Assembly: GCA_021298235.1 (NCBI GenBank)
Contig: JAJTDX010000132.1
Span: 1 to 20,731 of the forward strand
Reading direction: 5' to 3'
Source: Cryomorphaceae bacterium
GTDB taxonomy: Bacteria > Bacteroidota > Bacteroidia > Flavobacteriales > Crocinitomicaceae
DNA: 20,731 nt
Under the pieces are notes generated by a model. The model saw only the letters and a program-made list of their open reading frames with translations, was not told where the DNA came from and made no database searches. Numbering within the stretch: position 1 is the stretch's first letter; each line of letters opens with the position of its first letter. Position numbers and translations under genes: made by a program. This document shows positions 1 through 8,509 of this stretch, one piece after another.

Positions 1-391
1 CAGTGAAGCTGCAGTTTGCGGTTCCCGCTCCGAAATTTGTCATATGAAGGAGATAAGTTCCAGTTGTGGGGCATGTCCATGTTAATTCTGAACCCAATCC
101 GCAAAAGTCATCACTTGTTACTTGTATTGCATTACCAAGATCGGTAATTGTAATGTAAGGGTCTCCTGAAAATGAACCACCATTTTGGCAAAAAGAGAAG
201 GTGTAATCACACCCTGCTGTTGCATCAAATTGGTAATAACCTCCTGTAGTAACCAGTGTGTTCCAGGTATTTGTAATCGCAGGAGTAAGCGGACCTGCGT
301 TATTCGTACAGAGATTTTGTGCGAATGTTGAGAAGCTGGAAAGAACAGAAATAATCGCGATCAATCCGATTTTTAGTAGATTTTTTCTCAT
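1..391 (-). CDS. Secreted beta-sandwich protein, N-terminal part
   Basis: The reading frame starts at an ATG complementary to 389-391 and runs off the window edge, so only about 130 residues are visible. It opens with a classic signal peptide: MRKN, a hydrophobic core rich in L/I/S, then an Ala-Gln cleavage region near residue 23 (FAQN). The mature part has paired cysteines and a Gly/Thr/Tyr-rich pattern (GGYYQFDA, YTFSFCQNGG, ITITDLGN, LTWTCPTTGTYLLH). That pattern resembles beta-sandwich repeats (pre-peptidase C-terminal-like) in large Bacteroidota surface proteins. Such proteins usually end in a type IX secretion sorting domain, which would lie outside the window. The repeat family and T9SS export are inferences; the signal peptide is seen directly. 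Expression probably starts from the -7-like box at 430-437. Confidence 0.75.
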   Translation of the reverse strand, partial: MRKNLLKIGLIAIISVLSSFSTFAQNLCTNNAGPLTPAITNTWNTLVTTGGYYQFDATAGCDYTFSFCQNGGSFSGDPYITITDLGNAIQVTSDDFCGLGSELTWTCPTTGTYLLHMTNFGAGTANCSFT

Positions 392-429
392 GTGTTAAAG
401 TTGGCTAATTAGATTTTGTTAATCGTTGC

Positions 430-437
430 TAAAGTTA
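430..437 (-). promoter_or_regulatory. Putative Bacteroidota -7 box for the secreted protein
   Basis: Read on the minus strand this is TAACTTTA, one mismatch from the TAnnTTTG element bound by the Bacteroidota housekeeping sigma factor. It lies about 38 nt before the start codon at 391. No convincing -33 TTG element is visible at the expected distance, so this is tentative. Confidence 0.3.
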
Positions 438-601
438 AGAATTTCGTTGCGGATTTAAAAATAGTTGAACATGTAAATGAGCAATTTGAGGCTTTCATTT
501 TTTAAATAACTACGTTGAATATAAATTAAATAATTTGTGAATGTTGAAAACTTCGTTGAAAACCTAATTGGCTAGGAAGTAGAACCCCCTTACCTAGAAA
601 T

Positions 602-609
602 TAAATTTG
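602..609 (+). promoter_or_regulatory. Putative -7 box for the 179-residue unknown
   Basis: TAAATTTG is a full match to TAnnTTTG and lies 30 nt before the ATG at 640, a normal leader length in this phylum. A -33 TTG is not present at 19-21 nt upstream; the nearest TTG, at 568-570, is too far away. The stretch 392-639 holds no other feature I can support. Confidence 0.4.
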
Positions 610-639
610 TAATAATAAATAACAACAAACTAATTAACA

Positions 640-1179
640 ATGCTGGGGACTATTCTGAAACGAAAATTATCGGACAACCAGGTTGCCAATATTTTCATCA
701 ATGCCATCTTCGATACGGTTGATAATGGTTTCAAAGAGGTGGCTCAATTGATAAATGAGGATATAGCATTTGTTAAGTCGCCTTCCATTGATGATAAAGA
801 TAATGGCGAGTTTGGCTTAATCGTTATCGTTGGAAATCTTTCCTTTTTGGAAAGTACATTTGATTCTGAACAGGCAGGAAGGGTGGAAAAGATCATATTT
901 GATAAACTGGCAAAAATCTATGATATGTCGGAAGCCGATTTTGTCAAATTGATCAGGGATTATCAGTCATTTATAACAAGAGTGAATCATCCCTCGAAGA
1001 ATATGATCTATGGGATGTCCAAGGCAGTGTTTCACAAGTATGGGTTGAACGAATGTCAGGACGAGTATTTTCGCCGAATGATGGCGCCGAATCCTTTGTT
1101 TCTGAAGAGAATGGATGAAGTCATGACCAATTTTATTTGGAATTGGGATGCTTTCTTCAAGAAATACAAGTTGAACTAA
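640..1179 (+). CDS. Unknown cytoplasmic protein, 179 residues
   Basis: I do not recognise this family. The protein has no signal peptide, membrane segment or cysteine motif. It is mostly amphipathic helix, with one hydrophobic strand-like run near residues 58-66 (FGLIVIVGN) and an aromatic C-terminal part (FIWNWDAFFKKYKLN). The ATG at 640 is the first in frame and sits 30 nt after a TAAATTTG box. The gene stands alone: the neighbour upstream is divergent, and rsmG downstream is convergent with 40 nt between the two stop codons and no clear hairpin there. Base composition resembles the neighbours. It is probably a real gene because the frame is long, the composition normal and a promoter-like box precedes it. 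Function cannot be assigned. Confidence 0.75.
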   Translation: MLGTILKRKLSDNQVANIFINAIFDTVDNGFKEVAQLINEDIAFVKSPSIDDKDNGEFGLIVIVGNLSFLESTFDSEQAGRVEKIIFDKLAKIYDMSEADFVKLIRDYQSFITRVNHPSKNMIYGMSKAVFHKYGLNECQDEYFRRMMAPNPLFLKRMDEVMTNFIWNWDAFFKKYKLN

Positions 1180-1219
1180 TTCCCCAAAGCGCATTTACAA
1201 TCACTGATCTTTAGGCTCT

Positions 1220-1843
1220 TTAATTGAGTTTTACGTGAACAACTTTCTTGGTTTCGAAGAATTCTTCTTCGAAAAATTCACTGAGGTTAAAGATCCGGTA
1301 TGCATGCTTTACAGGCTTCAGTTCATCAGTGAGATCCCCACCTTTTAGATAAAGAATCCCATTTGGTAGTTGATTTTTATTGTCTCTATGGATTTTCCCT
1401 CTAGTCCAGTTAATGAATTCCGGCATAGCTGTTACAGCTCTGCTCACGATGAAGTCAAATTGACCTGGGATCTTTTCTGCGCGTTCGTGGATGCCTTTAA
1501 CGTTGTTTAGCTCCAGTTCCTTGGCAACCTCATTAACGACCTTAATCTTTTTGCCGATGGAATCAACAAGCGTGAAATTACATTCAGGGAATAGGATCGC
1601 CAGAGGAATACCCGGAAAACCTCCTCCAGTTCCAATATCCAATATATCGCTGTTGCTTTTGAATTCCATTACTTTGGCAATACCAAGCGAATGAAGCACA
1701 TGTCTTTCGTAAAAGTTCTCTGTATCTTTTCTGGAGATAACGTTTATTTGATCGTTCCAATGGTTATACAGAGCTTCCAAACGATTGAATTGTTCCCTTT
1801 GATGGGGAGTCAGATTGGGGAAGTACTTATCTATCAGCTGCAT
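1220..1843 (-). CDS. rsmG: 16S rRNA (guanine527-N7)-methyltransferase RsmG
   Basis: RsmG (GidB) methylates N7 of G527 in 16S rRNA using S-adenosylmethionine, acting on the small ribosomal subunit in the cytoplasm. The 207-residue protein has the usual length. It shows the family N-terminus (LYNHWNDQINVISRKD, residues 26-40) and the SAM-binding motif I, ILDIGTGGGFPGIP (about 67-80). These are followed by LVDSIGKKIKVV and FDFIVSRAVT, all hallmarks of RsmG. The protein appears complete, ending in VVHVKLN. It lies 34 nt downstream of the sigma-factor stop on the same strand. A TAAGTTTG box overlapping that stop could give it its own promoter, and a weak purine run (AGGGAAAA) precedes the ATG. Loss of RsmG in other bacteria gives low-level streptomycin resistance (family knowledge). 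Confidence 0.95.
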   Translation of the reverse strand: MQLIDKYFPNLTPHQREQFNRLEALYNHWNDQINVISRKDTENFYERHVLHSLGIAKVMEFKSNSDILDIGTGGGFPGIPLAILFPECNFTLVDSIGKKIKVVNEVAKELELNNVKGIHERAEKIPGQFDFIVSRAVTAMPEFINWTRGKIHRDNKNQLPNGILYLKGGDLTDELKPVKHAYRIFNLSEFFEEEFFETKKVVHVKLN

Positions 1844-1872
1844 ATTTCATTTTCCCTGTAAATCCGGGACCA

Positions 1873-1880
1873 CAAACTTA
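1873..1880 (-). promoter_or_regulatory. Possible internal -7 box for rsmG
   Basis: On the minus strand this reads TAAGTTTG, a full TAnnTTTG match. It overlaps the stop codon of the sigma-factor gene and lies about 30 nt before the rsmG ATG. It could drive rsmG separately from the upstream genes. Chance occurrence is possible because no -33 element is evident. Confidence 0.3.
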
Positions 1881-2387
1881 AATGGAATCTTTGGTTTTTT
1901 CCATCATATTTGCAAGGAAGTCTCTTGCTCGGAAGAGCTGTGCTTTTACGGTGCCGAGAGGAAGGTTTAGTTCTTCGGCGATCTCTTCATAACTTAGTTC
2001 CTCGAAGTAGCGTTTTTCGACTAATTCTCGGTATCGCGGTTTCAATTTACTGACAAGCATGCGCATATGAACCACTTTTTGTCCATGTACCATGGTTTCT
2101 TCAGGGTCCATACTGTGTGCTTTTGCATCAACAAAAATAACTTCCCCGTCATCCGTTGTATATCCCGTATCCATGGAGGTCACCTTGATGCGTTTTTTTC
2201 GTATGAAGTCGATGCAGTTGTTCGATGCTATCTTAAATAGCCATGTGCTGAAAGCAAAGCTCGGCGAATATTGATCAAGTCGAGCAAAAGCTTTTCCAAA
2301 AGCTTCAATAGTAAGGTCATCAGCATCATCCTGGTGCTTGACCATTTTGAACATCAAGTAGTAAATGGACTCTCTGTAACGGTCCAT
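1878..2387 (-). CDS. ECF-type RNA polymerase sigma factor, N-terminus missing
   Basis: A sigma-70 family group 4-like factor that directs RNA polymerase to a promoter set. Region 2 spans about residues 1-66 (DDADDLTIEAFGKAF, FSTWLFKIASNNCIDFIRKK). Region 4 with its helix-turn-helix is at about 118-158 (KPRYRELVEKRY, LSYEEIAEELNLPLGTVKAQ). Families with this sequence normally have some 20 residues before MDRYRESIYY, typically ending ...DQKAYAEL. The codons just upstream of this ATG do encode AYAEL in frame, immediately after a TAA that is also the stop of the glycosyltransferase gene. So the ATG at 2387 is probably an internal methionine, and the true start has been lost at the 2403-2405 junction. 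No anti-sigma factor is adjacent. Confidence 0.85.
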   Translation of the reverse strand: MDRYRESIYYLMFKMVKHQDDADDLTIEAFGKAFARLDQYSPSFAFSTWLFKIASNNCIDFIRKKRIKVTSMDTGYTTDDGEVIFVDAKAHSMDPEETMVHGQKVVHMRMLVSKLKPRYRELVEKRYFEELSYEEIAEELNLPLGTVKAQLFRARDFLANMMEKTKDSI

Positions 2388-2402
2388 TAGCTCTGCGTAT
2401 GC

Positions 2403-3440
2403 TTACAAAACAGGTATTAAAAAGGCATAAAAGATATCCCACAAAGGAAGGAATCGTATAAAGCTGTTTTCCTTCAATTTTGCGAAACACCTACCTTGTA
2501 TCCACCACTTGAACGAAGTGATTAAGATAAATACTGCTAATGTAAGCCAACGGAAATCCGTGTCAAACATCAAAATAACGAAGGAAATGATTAGTGTCAA
2601 CAGGGAGAAAGGATATATTCCTAACATCCATTTTTTAATAACGTTGTATTTGGTGCTTGTGCTGTAATGCCTCGATTTTTGGCGTAACCATGAATTCCAG
2701 CTTGAATGCGGTTCCGAGTAACAATGCGCACGCGGATCGAGATTGATCGAATAATTGTTTTTTTGTGCGGCTTCTTGTATGAAAAGATCGTCGTCCCCGG
2801 ATGGAAGCGAATAATGAGACTTAAAACCGTGAACGGTATTGAATAATGATCTGGTGTATGCCAGGTTACGGCCAACCCCCATATAAGGAAGTTTGGCAAG
2901 GGCCATGGAAAAATAGCTTACAGCGATATATGCTGTGTCAAAACGGATTACTTTGTTTAAGAAACCGCTTTCCTTGACATATGGGCCATAGCCTATAATT
3001 AGCTCCTTGCCGGGAATGAAGTTCGAAGCCATGCTCTTGAGCCATTCTCCTGATGATGGCTTGCAGTCGGCATCCGTAAAAAGTAAGTGTTCGTATTTTG
3101 ATCCTTTTATTCCTAAGGTCAAAGGCAGTTTTTTCCCTGGTTTGAGATGTGGGCTTCTGGCAACCTCGATCACCCGAAGATGGGGGTATTGACGAGTGTA
3201 TGCATTGAGAAGATGCGACGAATCATCGATCGACTGATGATTGATAACGACCACTTCGAACTCAGGGTAATTCTGTTGCAACAGAAATGGCAGATTCTCA
3301 TATAGATTATCTGATTCGTTCCTCGCAGCTATAATTACGCTCACAGGTGGAAGACTTGCTTCGTTCAGAACGGGCTTGTCCCTGTAGAATGCCAATTTCC
3401 CGTAGATAAGCAAAGTATAAAGCAAATTTATCAGCGCCAT
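2403..3440 (-). CDS. Family 2 glycosyltransferase, membrane-associated
   Basis: An inverting GT-A glycosyltransferase, probably making cell-envelope glycan; donor and acceptor are unknown. Visible motifs in order: VSVIIAARNE at the nucleotide-binding start (33-42), the DxD-type TDADCKP (122-128), the catalytic-base region SGDDDLFI (214-221) and QKSRH near 254-258. Two C-terminal membrane helices follow (about 277-310). The visible 345 residues are somewhat short. The C-terminus stops abruptly at FYAFLIPVL, directly at the suspected deletion junction with the sigma-factor gene, so the last residues may be lost. At the other end the frame stays open 12 codons upstream of the ATG with hydrophobic residues (LQILFCFFAT). 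The N-terminal membrane helix may therefore start earlier, at a non-ATG codon. It is divergent from tgt with only 50 nt between. Confidence 0.85.
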   Translation of the reverse strand: MALINLLYTLLIYGKLAFYRDKPVLNEASLPPVSVIIAARNESDNLYENLPFLLQQNYPEFEVVVINHQSIDDSSHLLNAYTRQYPHLRVIEVARSPHLKPGKKLPLTLGIKGSKYEHLLFTDADCKPSSGEWLKSMASNFIPGKELIIGYGPYVKESGFLNKVIRFDTAYIAVSYFSMALAKLPYMGVGRNLAYTRSLFNTVHGFKSHYSLPSGDDDLFIQEAAQKNNYSINLDPRAHCYSEPHSSWNSWLRQKSRHYSTSTKYNVIKKWMLGIYPFSLLTLIISFVILMFDTDFRWLTLAVFILITSFKWWIQGRCFAKLKENSFIRFLPLWDIFYAFLIPVL

Positions 3441-3490
3441 AGTAGCGAAAAAACAAAAAAGGATTTGCAGCGTTTATTTTTCAACAATTT

Positions 3491-4621
3491 ATGCACTTCG
3501 ATCTCCTCCATACAGACTCCAAAACAAAGGCTCGTGCAGGGTTATTTCACACCGATCATGGGGCAATTGAAACCCCCATCTTTATGCCTGTTGGAACTGT
3601 TGGCTCGGTAAAAGGAGTGCATCAACAAGAATTGAGGGACGATATTGAGGCGCAGATCATTTTGGGAAATACTTATCACTTGTTTCTTCGACCGGGTCTT
3701 GATGTTTTGGAAGCCGCCGGTGGATTACATCAGTTCATTGGATGGGAACGTCCTATTCTTACAGATAGTGGTGGATATCAGGTTTATTCGCTTTCTGGAA
3801 GTCGCAAGATCCAGGAAGAGGGGGTTAAATTTCAGTCTCATATTGATGGGAGCTATCATTTCTTTACACCTGAAAGAGCAATAGATATTCAGCGTTCGAT
3901 TGGTGCGGATATTATAATGGCTTTTGATGAATGTACACCTTACCCATGTGATTATAGCTATGCCAAGCGATCGATGCACATGACGCACCGCTGGTTGAAA
4001 CGTTGTTTTGACCAAATGGCAGTTACAACTCCGAGGTATGGGTATGATCAGGCTTTGTTTCCAATAGTTCAGGGCAGTGTTTATACCGATCTGAGAATGG
4101 AATCGGCTGAAACCATAGCTTCTCATGACGCTATTGGAAATGCTATTGGAGGATTGTCAGTTGGAGAGCCGGATGAGGAGTTGTATTCAATGACAGACCT
4201 TGTTTGTTCAGTTCTTCCAAAAGAAAAACCAAGGTATCTGATGGGTGTTGGTACTCCCGTTAATTTGCTGGAGTGCATATCAATGGGAGTGGATATGTTT
4301 GACTGTGTTATGCCAAGCAGGAATGCAAGACATGGGATGTTGTTCACATCAGAAGGGATTATTAATATCAAGAACGAAAAATGGGCAATGGATTTCTCTC
4401 CGATTGACCCAAATGGAACTGCTTATGTTGATCAGGTATACACAAAAGCTTATTTGCGACATCTTATCAAAGCAAAGGAAAACCTAGGGATACAGATTGC
4501 TACAATTCATAATTTGGCATTTTATTTACAACTCGTAAAGGAGGCAAGGAAGCAGATTCTTGCAGGCACCTTCAGTCAATGGAAGGAAAAGATGATACCG
4601 AAACTGAAATATCGACTCTAG
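3491..4621 (+). CDS. tgt: Queuine tRNA-ribosyltransferase, zinc-cysteine-less form
   Basis: Exchanges guanine-34 in the anticodon of His/Asn/Asp/Tyr tRNAs for the queuosine precursor preQ1. At 376 residues the protein has family length. It carries LGNTYHLFLRPG, ILTDSGGYQVYSL with the substrate-binding Asp, FDECTPYP, IGGLSVGEP, and the nucleophile region MFDCVMPSRNARHG. The zinc motif CxCxxC of E. coli-type TGT is absent: residues 309, 311 and 314 are Gly, Ala and Asp (NGTAYVDQ). The later ligand His is kept at 340 (TIHNL). From memory this is shared by Bacteroidota TGTs, so the enzyme is likely functional. The gene begins at the first ATG and ends 4 nt before the LptG-like gene. Gene order tgt then lptG-like permease is common in this phylum. 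Confidence 0.95.
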   Translation: MHFDLLHTDSKTKARAGLFHTDHGAIETPIFMPVGTVGSVKGVHQQELRDDIEAQIILGNTYHLFLRPGLDVLEAAGGLHQFIGWERPILTDSGGYQVYSLSGSRKIQEEGVKFQSHIDGSYHFFTPERAIDIQRSIGADIIMAFDECTPYPCDYSYAKRSMHMTHRWLKRCFDQMAVTTPRYGYDQALFPIVQGSVYTDLRMESAETIASHDAIGNAIGGLSVGEPDEELYSMTDLVCSVLPKEKPRYLMGVGTPVNLLECISMGVDMFDCVMPSRNARHGMLFTSEGIINIKNEKWAMDFSPIDPNGTAYVDQVYTKAYLRHLIKAKENLGIQIATIHNLAFYLQLVKEARKQILAGTFSQWKEKMIPKLKYRL

Positions 4622-4625
4622 GTGA

Positions 4626-5702
4626 ATGCTTAAAATACTTGATCGCTATATCATTCGTAAGTTCCTTACAACCTTCTTTTTCATGTTGGGGATCATTATG
4701 TTGCTGGCGATGGTATTCGATCTTTCGGAACGATTAACGGAATTCATCAACAATCAGGCACCCATTTCTGCTATTATTTTTGATTACTACCTCAATTTCA
4801 TTGTTTCTTATGGGAACATGTTCTCGTCCATGATCATCTTTGTTTCGGTCATCTGGTTCACAGCTAAGCTTGCCCAGGATACGGAGATCATTCCTATGCT
4901 CAACAGTGGCAAACCTTTCCATCGATTCTTAAGGCCATACATTATCTCTGCAACAATATTAATGTTGATCTCATTGGTATTAAACCATTTCATTTTACCC
5001 AATTCAAACAGGGTTAAGCTGGATTTTGAAGCGAAATACTATAGGGATGCTATGTCAGTGGAGGATTACCATGCAGAATATCCTGGCAACAAGGTTGTTT
5101 ATTTTTCAAGTTTCTACGAGGAAGAGGGCTTAGCTAATGACTTCGTTCTCGAGCAATGGGACAAGAATAATCGGATCGTTTACTTTTTGAAAGCGAGGAC
5201 TGCATATAACAAGATGGGTACGGATCAATGGCGACTGACTGATTATTTTGAGCGTTATGTTGGTTATCCGAACGACAGCGTTATTGAAGGCAAAGTAAAA
5301 GATACCACATTCAATTTTCATATTGAAGAAATGGCTCAGCGTGATAATGTCGCGGAGGCAATGAGCTTCTCGGAATTGAAGCGCTTCATTCAGCGCGAGA
5401 AGGAAAAAGGTTCCGGCAAGGTCCCGATGTATGAGATCGAGCTTTATCAAAGAACCTCCTATCCTTTTGCGACATATGTTTTGACAATTATTGGTGTATC
5501 TGTGTCGTCCCGAAAGAAAAGAGGAGGGATTGGAGTTAGTATTGCCCTGGGATTGGGGATTATTTTCATTTATATCTTTGCAATGAAAGTGACAACTGTG
5601 GCTGCTATAAATGTCGGATTTCCTGCAAATATTGCTGTGTGGGTGCCTAATGTTCTTTTTGGTATAGTTGCTTATGTCCTTTACCGTTTTGCCCAGAAAT
5701 GA
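4626..5702 (+). CDS. lptG: LptF/LptG-family lipopolysaccharide export permease
   Basis: Inner-membrane subunit of the Lpt machine, which extracts lipopolysaccharide from the inner membrane and, powered by the LptB ATPase, passes it to the LptC-A-D bridge. The 358-residue protein has the YjgP/YjgQ layout. The N-terminus (LDRYIIRKFLTTFFFMLGII) leads into the first helix. Two further helices follow at about 52-83 and 102-125, then a soluble periplasmic jelly-roll domain (about 126-275), and finally helices from SYPFATYVLTIIGVSV to the end. I cannot tell LptF from LptG by sequence alone; the symbol follows usual naming of the tgt-linked copy in Bacteroidota. It starts 4 nt after the tgt stop and overlaps the next gene by 4 nt (ATGA), indicating one transcript with coupled translation. 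Confidence 0.88.
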   Translation: MLKILDRYIIRKFLTTFFFMLGIIMLLAMVFDLSERLTEFINNQAPISAIIFDYYLNFIVSYGNMFSSMIIFVSVIWFTAKLAQDTEIIPMLNSGKPFHRFLRPYIISATILMLISLVLNHFILPNSNRVKLDFEAKYYRDAMSVEDYHAEYPGNKVVYFSSFYEEEGLANDFVLEQWDKNNRIVYFLKARTAYNKMGTDQWRLTDYFERYVGYPNDSVIEGKVKDTTFNFHIEEMAQRDNVAEAMSFSELKRFIQREKEKGSGKVPMYEIELYQRTSYPFATYVLTIIGVSVSSRKKRGGIGVSIALGLGIIFIYIFAMKVTTVAAINVGFPANIAVWVPNVLFGIVAYVLYRFAQK

Positions 5703-6478
5703 TTATGCGATTTGGTGTTCTTCTCATAATTTTCTTTTGTGGTTCAAGATCTTTGTCACAGATCGTGAACATAGAGAATCGAAGGATTTATGATGATACA
5801 TTGGGTTGGAGCGGAGCATTAGATGCTGGATTTTCCGCTGTTCAGAACAAGGATCTTTTATTGAATGCGAATTTTCGTCCGCGCGTTCAGTGTAAAATGA
5901 GGAAACATTACTATCTATTCCTTACAGACTGGTACTATTCAAAAGGCGCAGATAGAATTTACGCAAATACAGGAATGGTTCATTTTAGATATGCCTATCG
6001 GCTTCAACGAGGGGAAAGCAATAAAAAAAGTCCATGGAAATGGGAGTCTTACGCACAGATCCAGTATAATCAACTACTTGATCAGCGATTGCGAGCATTG
6101 ATCGGGACAGGATTGCGCGTCAAGGCTTTGGATAAGAAAGGTTACAGGATCTTCGCGGGAACGTCTACGTTCTACGAGTATGAGGATATTAAGTCAAGTG
6201 GTGATATCGATGAAGATTACAGATGGAGTAACTATATCTCATGGTACTTTAATCCAAAGTCAACATTTTCATTTTCTGCAGTAACCTATATCCAGCCGCT
6301 TTGGAAAGATCTGACAGACCTCCGGATCATGGGGCAATATGCTATTAATTTCAATGCGTTCAAGCGTACGGATTTCCGGTTTGAGTTTAATCATTTTTTT
6401 GATTCTAACCCGCCTGACGGAGTGCGTAACTGGATCTTTAATACGTCTTTTGGAGTGCATATTCGATTAGGGGAATAA
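5699..6478 (+). CDS. DUF481-like outer-membrane protein
   Basis: The 259-residue protein starts with a short signal peptide (MIMRFGVLLIIFFCGSRSLSQ). It then consists of alternating aromatic/polar strands (KHYYLFLTDWYYSKG, WKWESYAQIQYNQ, YRWSNYISWYFNPKS, FRFEFNHFFDSNPP). This is the pattern of a small beta-barrel of the DUF481 (YdiY-like) type. It ends in the charged HIRLGE, not in the terminal aromatic residue common for barrels. The ATGA overlap with the LptG-type gene puts it in the tgt-lptG operon and suggests an envelope role, though no specific function is known. The family call rests on general resemblance. It is followed by 108 nt to purL with no clear terminator. Confidence 0.7.
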   Translation: MIMRFGVLLIIFFCGSRSLSQIVNIENRRIYDDTLGWSGALDAGFSAVQNKDLLLNANFRPRVQCKMRKHYYLFLTDWYYSKGADRIYANTGMVHFRYAYRLQRGESNKKSPWKWESYAQIQYNQLLDQRLRALIGTGLRVKALDKKGYRIFAGTSTFYEYEDIKSSGDIDEDYRWSNYISWYFNPKSTFSFSAVTYIQPLWKDLTDLRIMGQYAINFNAFKRTDFRFEFNHFFDSNPPDGVRNWIFNTSFGVHIRLGE

Positions 6479-6561
6479 CAGTTGTTCTTTTCCTTGAAAA
6501 AAGTGTTGATAAATCCCCGTGACACCTGTGTTAAAGCACCCAAGTCTATCAAATAATTCAT

Positions 6562-6569
6562 TATTTTTG
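6562..6569 (+). promoter_or_regulatory. Putative -7 box for purL
   Basis: TATTTTTG matches TAnnTTTG fully and lies 17 nt before the purL ATG, implying a very short leader. No -33 TTG is evident. The preceding bases hold a small ACAC/GTGT dyad (about 6523-6532) to which I assign no role. Confidence 0.4.
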
Positions 6570-6586
6570 TAACTCATTTTGTTTTT

Positions 6587-8509
6587 ATGGAAAGCACATT
6601 ACAGCAAGAAGCAACATTAGAGCAAGCGGTAGATCTCGGATTGCGTCCGGAAGAGTTTGAAATGATCCGAGAGATCTTGGGTAGAACACCAAACTTCACT
6701 GAAACTGCGGTATATTCCGTCATGTGGTCTGAACACTGTTCTTACAAAAATTCGATTGTTTGGCTAAAGAAGCTTCCGAAGGATGGTCCACACATGTTGG
6801 TTAAAGCTGGAGAAGAGAATGCGGGACTAGTTGATATTGGAGACGGTTTAGGGTGTGTTTTTAAGATAGAATCACACAATCATCCCAGTGCATTGGAGCC
6901 TTATCAAGGCGCAGCCACAGGTGTCGGTGGAATAAACCGAGATATTTTCACCATGGGAGCAAGACCAATTGCACAGTTGAATTCACTGCGTTTTGGAAAT
7001 ATTGAAAATGCACGTACAAAATGGTTGGTGAAGGGAGTGACCAAGGGAATCGGAGATTATGGGAATGCTTTTGGTATTCCAATTGTTGGTGGTGAAGTGT
7101 TTTTTGACGATTCTTACAACACTAATCCTCTTGTTAATGCTTTCTCTGCCGGTATAATCGACACTAAAAAAATTATTTCTGCCAAAGCCACTGGCCCTGG
7201 AAACCCTGTTTTCATCGTGGGATCTGCAACAGGTAAAGATGGTATCGCAGGTGCAGCATTTGCATCGAAGGATATTACGGAGGATTCAGCAAATGACCTT
7301 CCTTCCGTTCAGGTGGGTGACCCTTTTATGGAAAAACTGTTGCTGGAGGCTACAATGGAATTAGCACAAACAGATTGCATCCGTGGAATGCAGGATATGG
7401 GAGCGGCAGGAATCACCTGTTCTACGTGTGAGATGAGTGCTGCTGGAGGTGTTGGTATGGAGATTCATCTGGACCGTGTCCCGACTCGTCAGGCAAATAT
7501 GCTACCATATGAAATCTTGCTCTCAGAATCCCAGGAACGCATGCTTGTAGTTGTTCAAAAAGGTCAAGAAGATGTGGTGAAACGCATCTTTGACAAATGG
7601 GATCTTCATGCTGAAGAGATTGGTGTAGTAACTGAAACAGGTCGTGTTCGATATTACATGCACGAAGAGCTTGTGGGTGATGTTCCTGCTGAATCGCTTG
7701 TATTGGGTGGGGGAGCTCCGCAATATGTTCGTGATTACAAAGAACCAGCGTATTATCAGGAATACAAAAAGTTTAGTATCGATCAAGTCAAGCAACCTAG
7801 TAATCTGAAAGAGGTTGCATTCAAATTGCTGCAAATGCCGAATATCGCTTCCAAGCGATGGGTTTATGAGCAATACGATTCCATGGTAGGTACAAAAACA
7901 ATGACTACAAATCGTCCTTCAGATGCAGGAGTAGTCAATATCAAAGGGACAAATAAAGCATTGGCAATGACAGTTGATTGCAATTCACGTTATGTGAATG
8001 CGGATCCTGAGGTAGGAACAATGATTGCTGTTTCGGAAGCAGCAAGAAACATTGTTTGTGCAGGGGGTATTCCAAGTGCAATTACAAACTGTTTGAATTT
8101 CGGTAATCCATACAATCCAGAGTCATACTGGCAGTTCGTGGGTGCAATTAAGGGGATGTCTGCGGCATGTACAAAATTTGAAACTCCGGTTACAGGTGGT
8201 AATGTCTCATTCTACAACCAAACGGTTACCAATGGCATCGAAGTACCTGTATTTCCCACCCCAACTATTGGTATGATTGGGATTCTGGAAGATAAGGATC
8301 GTGTTATGACTCTCGATTTCAAGCAAAAGGGTGATCTCATATTTGTTATTGGTGAATGCACGAATGACATCGCTTCATCTGAATACCTTGCATCATACCA
8401 TGGAATTAAAGCTTCTCCGGCTCCGAATTTTGATTTGGAGAAGGAATATGCAATGCAACACATGGTGAAAGGGTTGATTCTGATGGTGGTTTATTTGTGT
8501 CGCTGGTAG
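6587..8509 (+). CDS. purL: Phosphoribosylformylglycinamidine synthase subunit PurL, main part (broken gene)
   Basis: PurL converts FGAR to FGAM with ATP in de novo purine synthesis. This is the short form (about 740 residues) that works with PurS and PurQ, neither of which is in the window. The visible motifs fit well: [44 protein letters not shown] and [12 protein letters not shown]. The second PurM-like half begins around [14 protein letters not shown], followed by the glycine-rich [11 protein letters not shown]. The frame is normal to about residue 631 (MQHMVKGLI), then reads an alien tail (LMVVYLCRW) to a TAG. The rest of the protein continues in another frame from 8479. About 10-11 consensus residues, including the usual SAHDV, are absent at the join. 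As written, the product lacks the C-terminal fifth of its second ATP-binding half. Confidence 0.93.
   Translation: MESTLQQEATLEQAVDLGLRPEEFEMIREILGRTPNFTETAVYSVMWSEHCSYKNSIVWLKKLPKDGPHMLVKAGEENAGLVDIGDGLGCVFKIESHNHPSALEPYQGAATGVGGINRDIFTMGARPIAQLNSLRFGNIENARTKWLVKGVTKGIGDYGNAFGIPIVGGEVFFDDSYNTNPLVNAFSAGIIDTKKIISAKATGPGNPVFIVGSATGKDGIAGAAFASKDITEDSANDLPSVQVGDPFMEKLLLEATMELAQTDCIRGMQDMGAAGITCSTCEMSAAGGVGMEIHLDRVPTRQANMLPYEILLSESQERMLVVVQKGQEDVVKRIFDKWDLHAEEIGVVTETGRVRYYMHEELVGDVPAESLVLGGGAPQYVRDYKEPAYYQEYKKFSIDQVKQPSNLKEVAFKLLQMPNIASKRWVYEQYDSMVGTKTMTTNRPSDAGVVNIKGTNKALAMTVDCNSRYVNADPEVGTMIAVSEAARNIVCAGGIPSAITNCLNFGNPYNPESYWQFVGAIKGMSAACTKFETPVTGGNVSFYNQTVTNGIEVPVFPTPTIGMIGILEDKDRVMTLDFKQKGDLIFVIGECTNDIASSEYLASYHGIKASPAPNFDLEKEYAMQHMVKGLILMVVYLCRW

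Noticed and set aside
1180..1219. Terminator between the unknown gene and rsmG
   Set aside because: No inverted repeat of useful length was found in the 40 bases.
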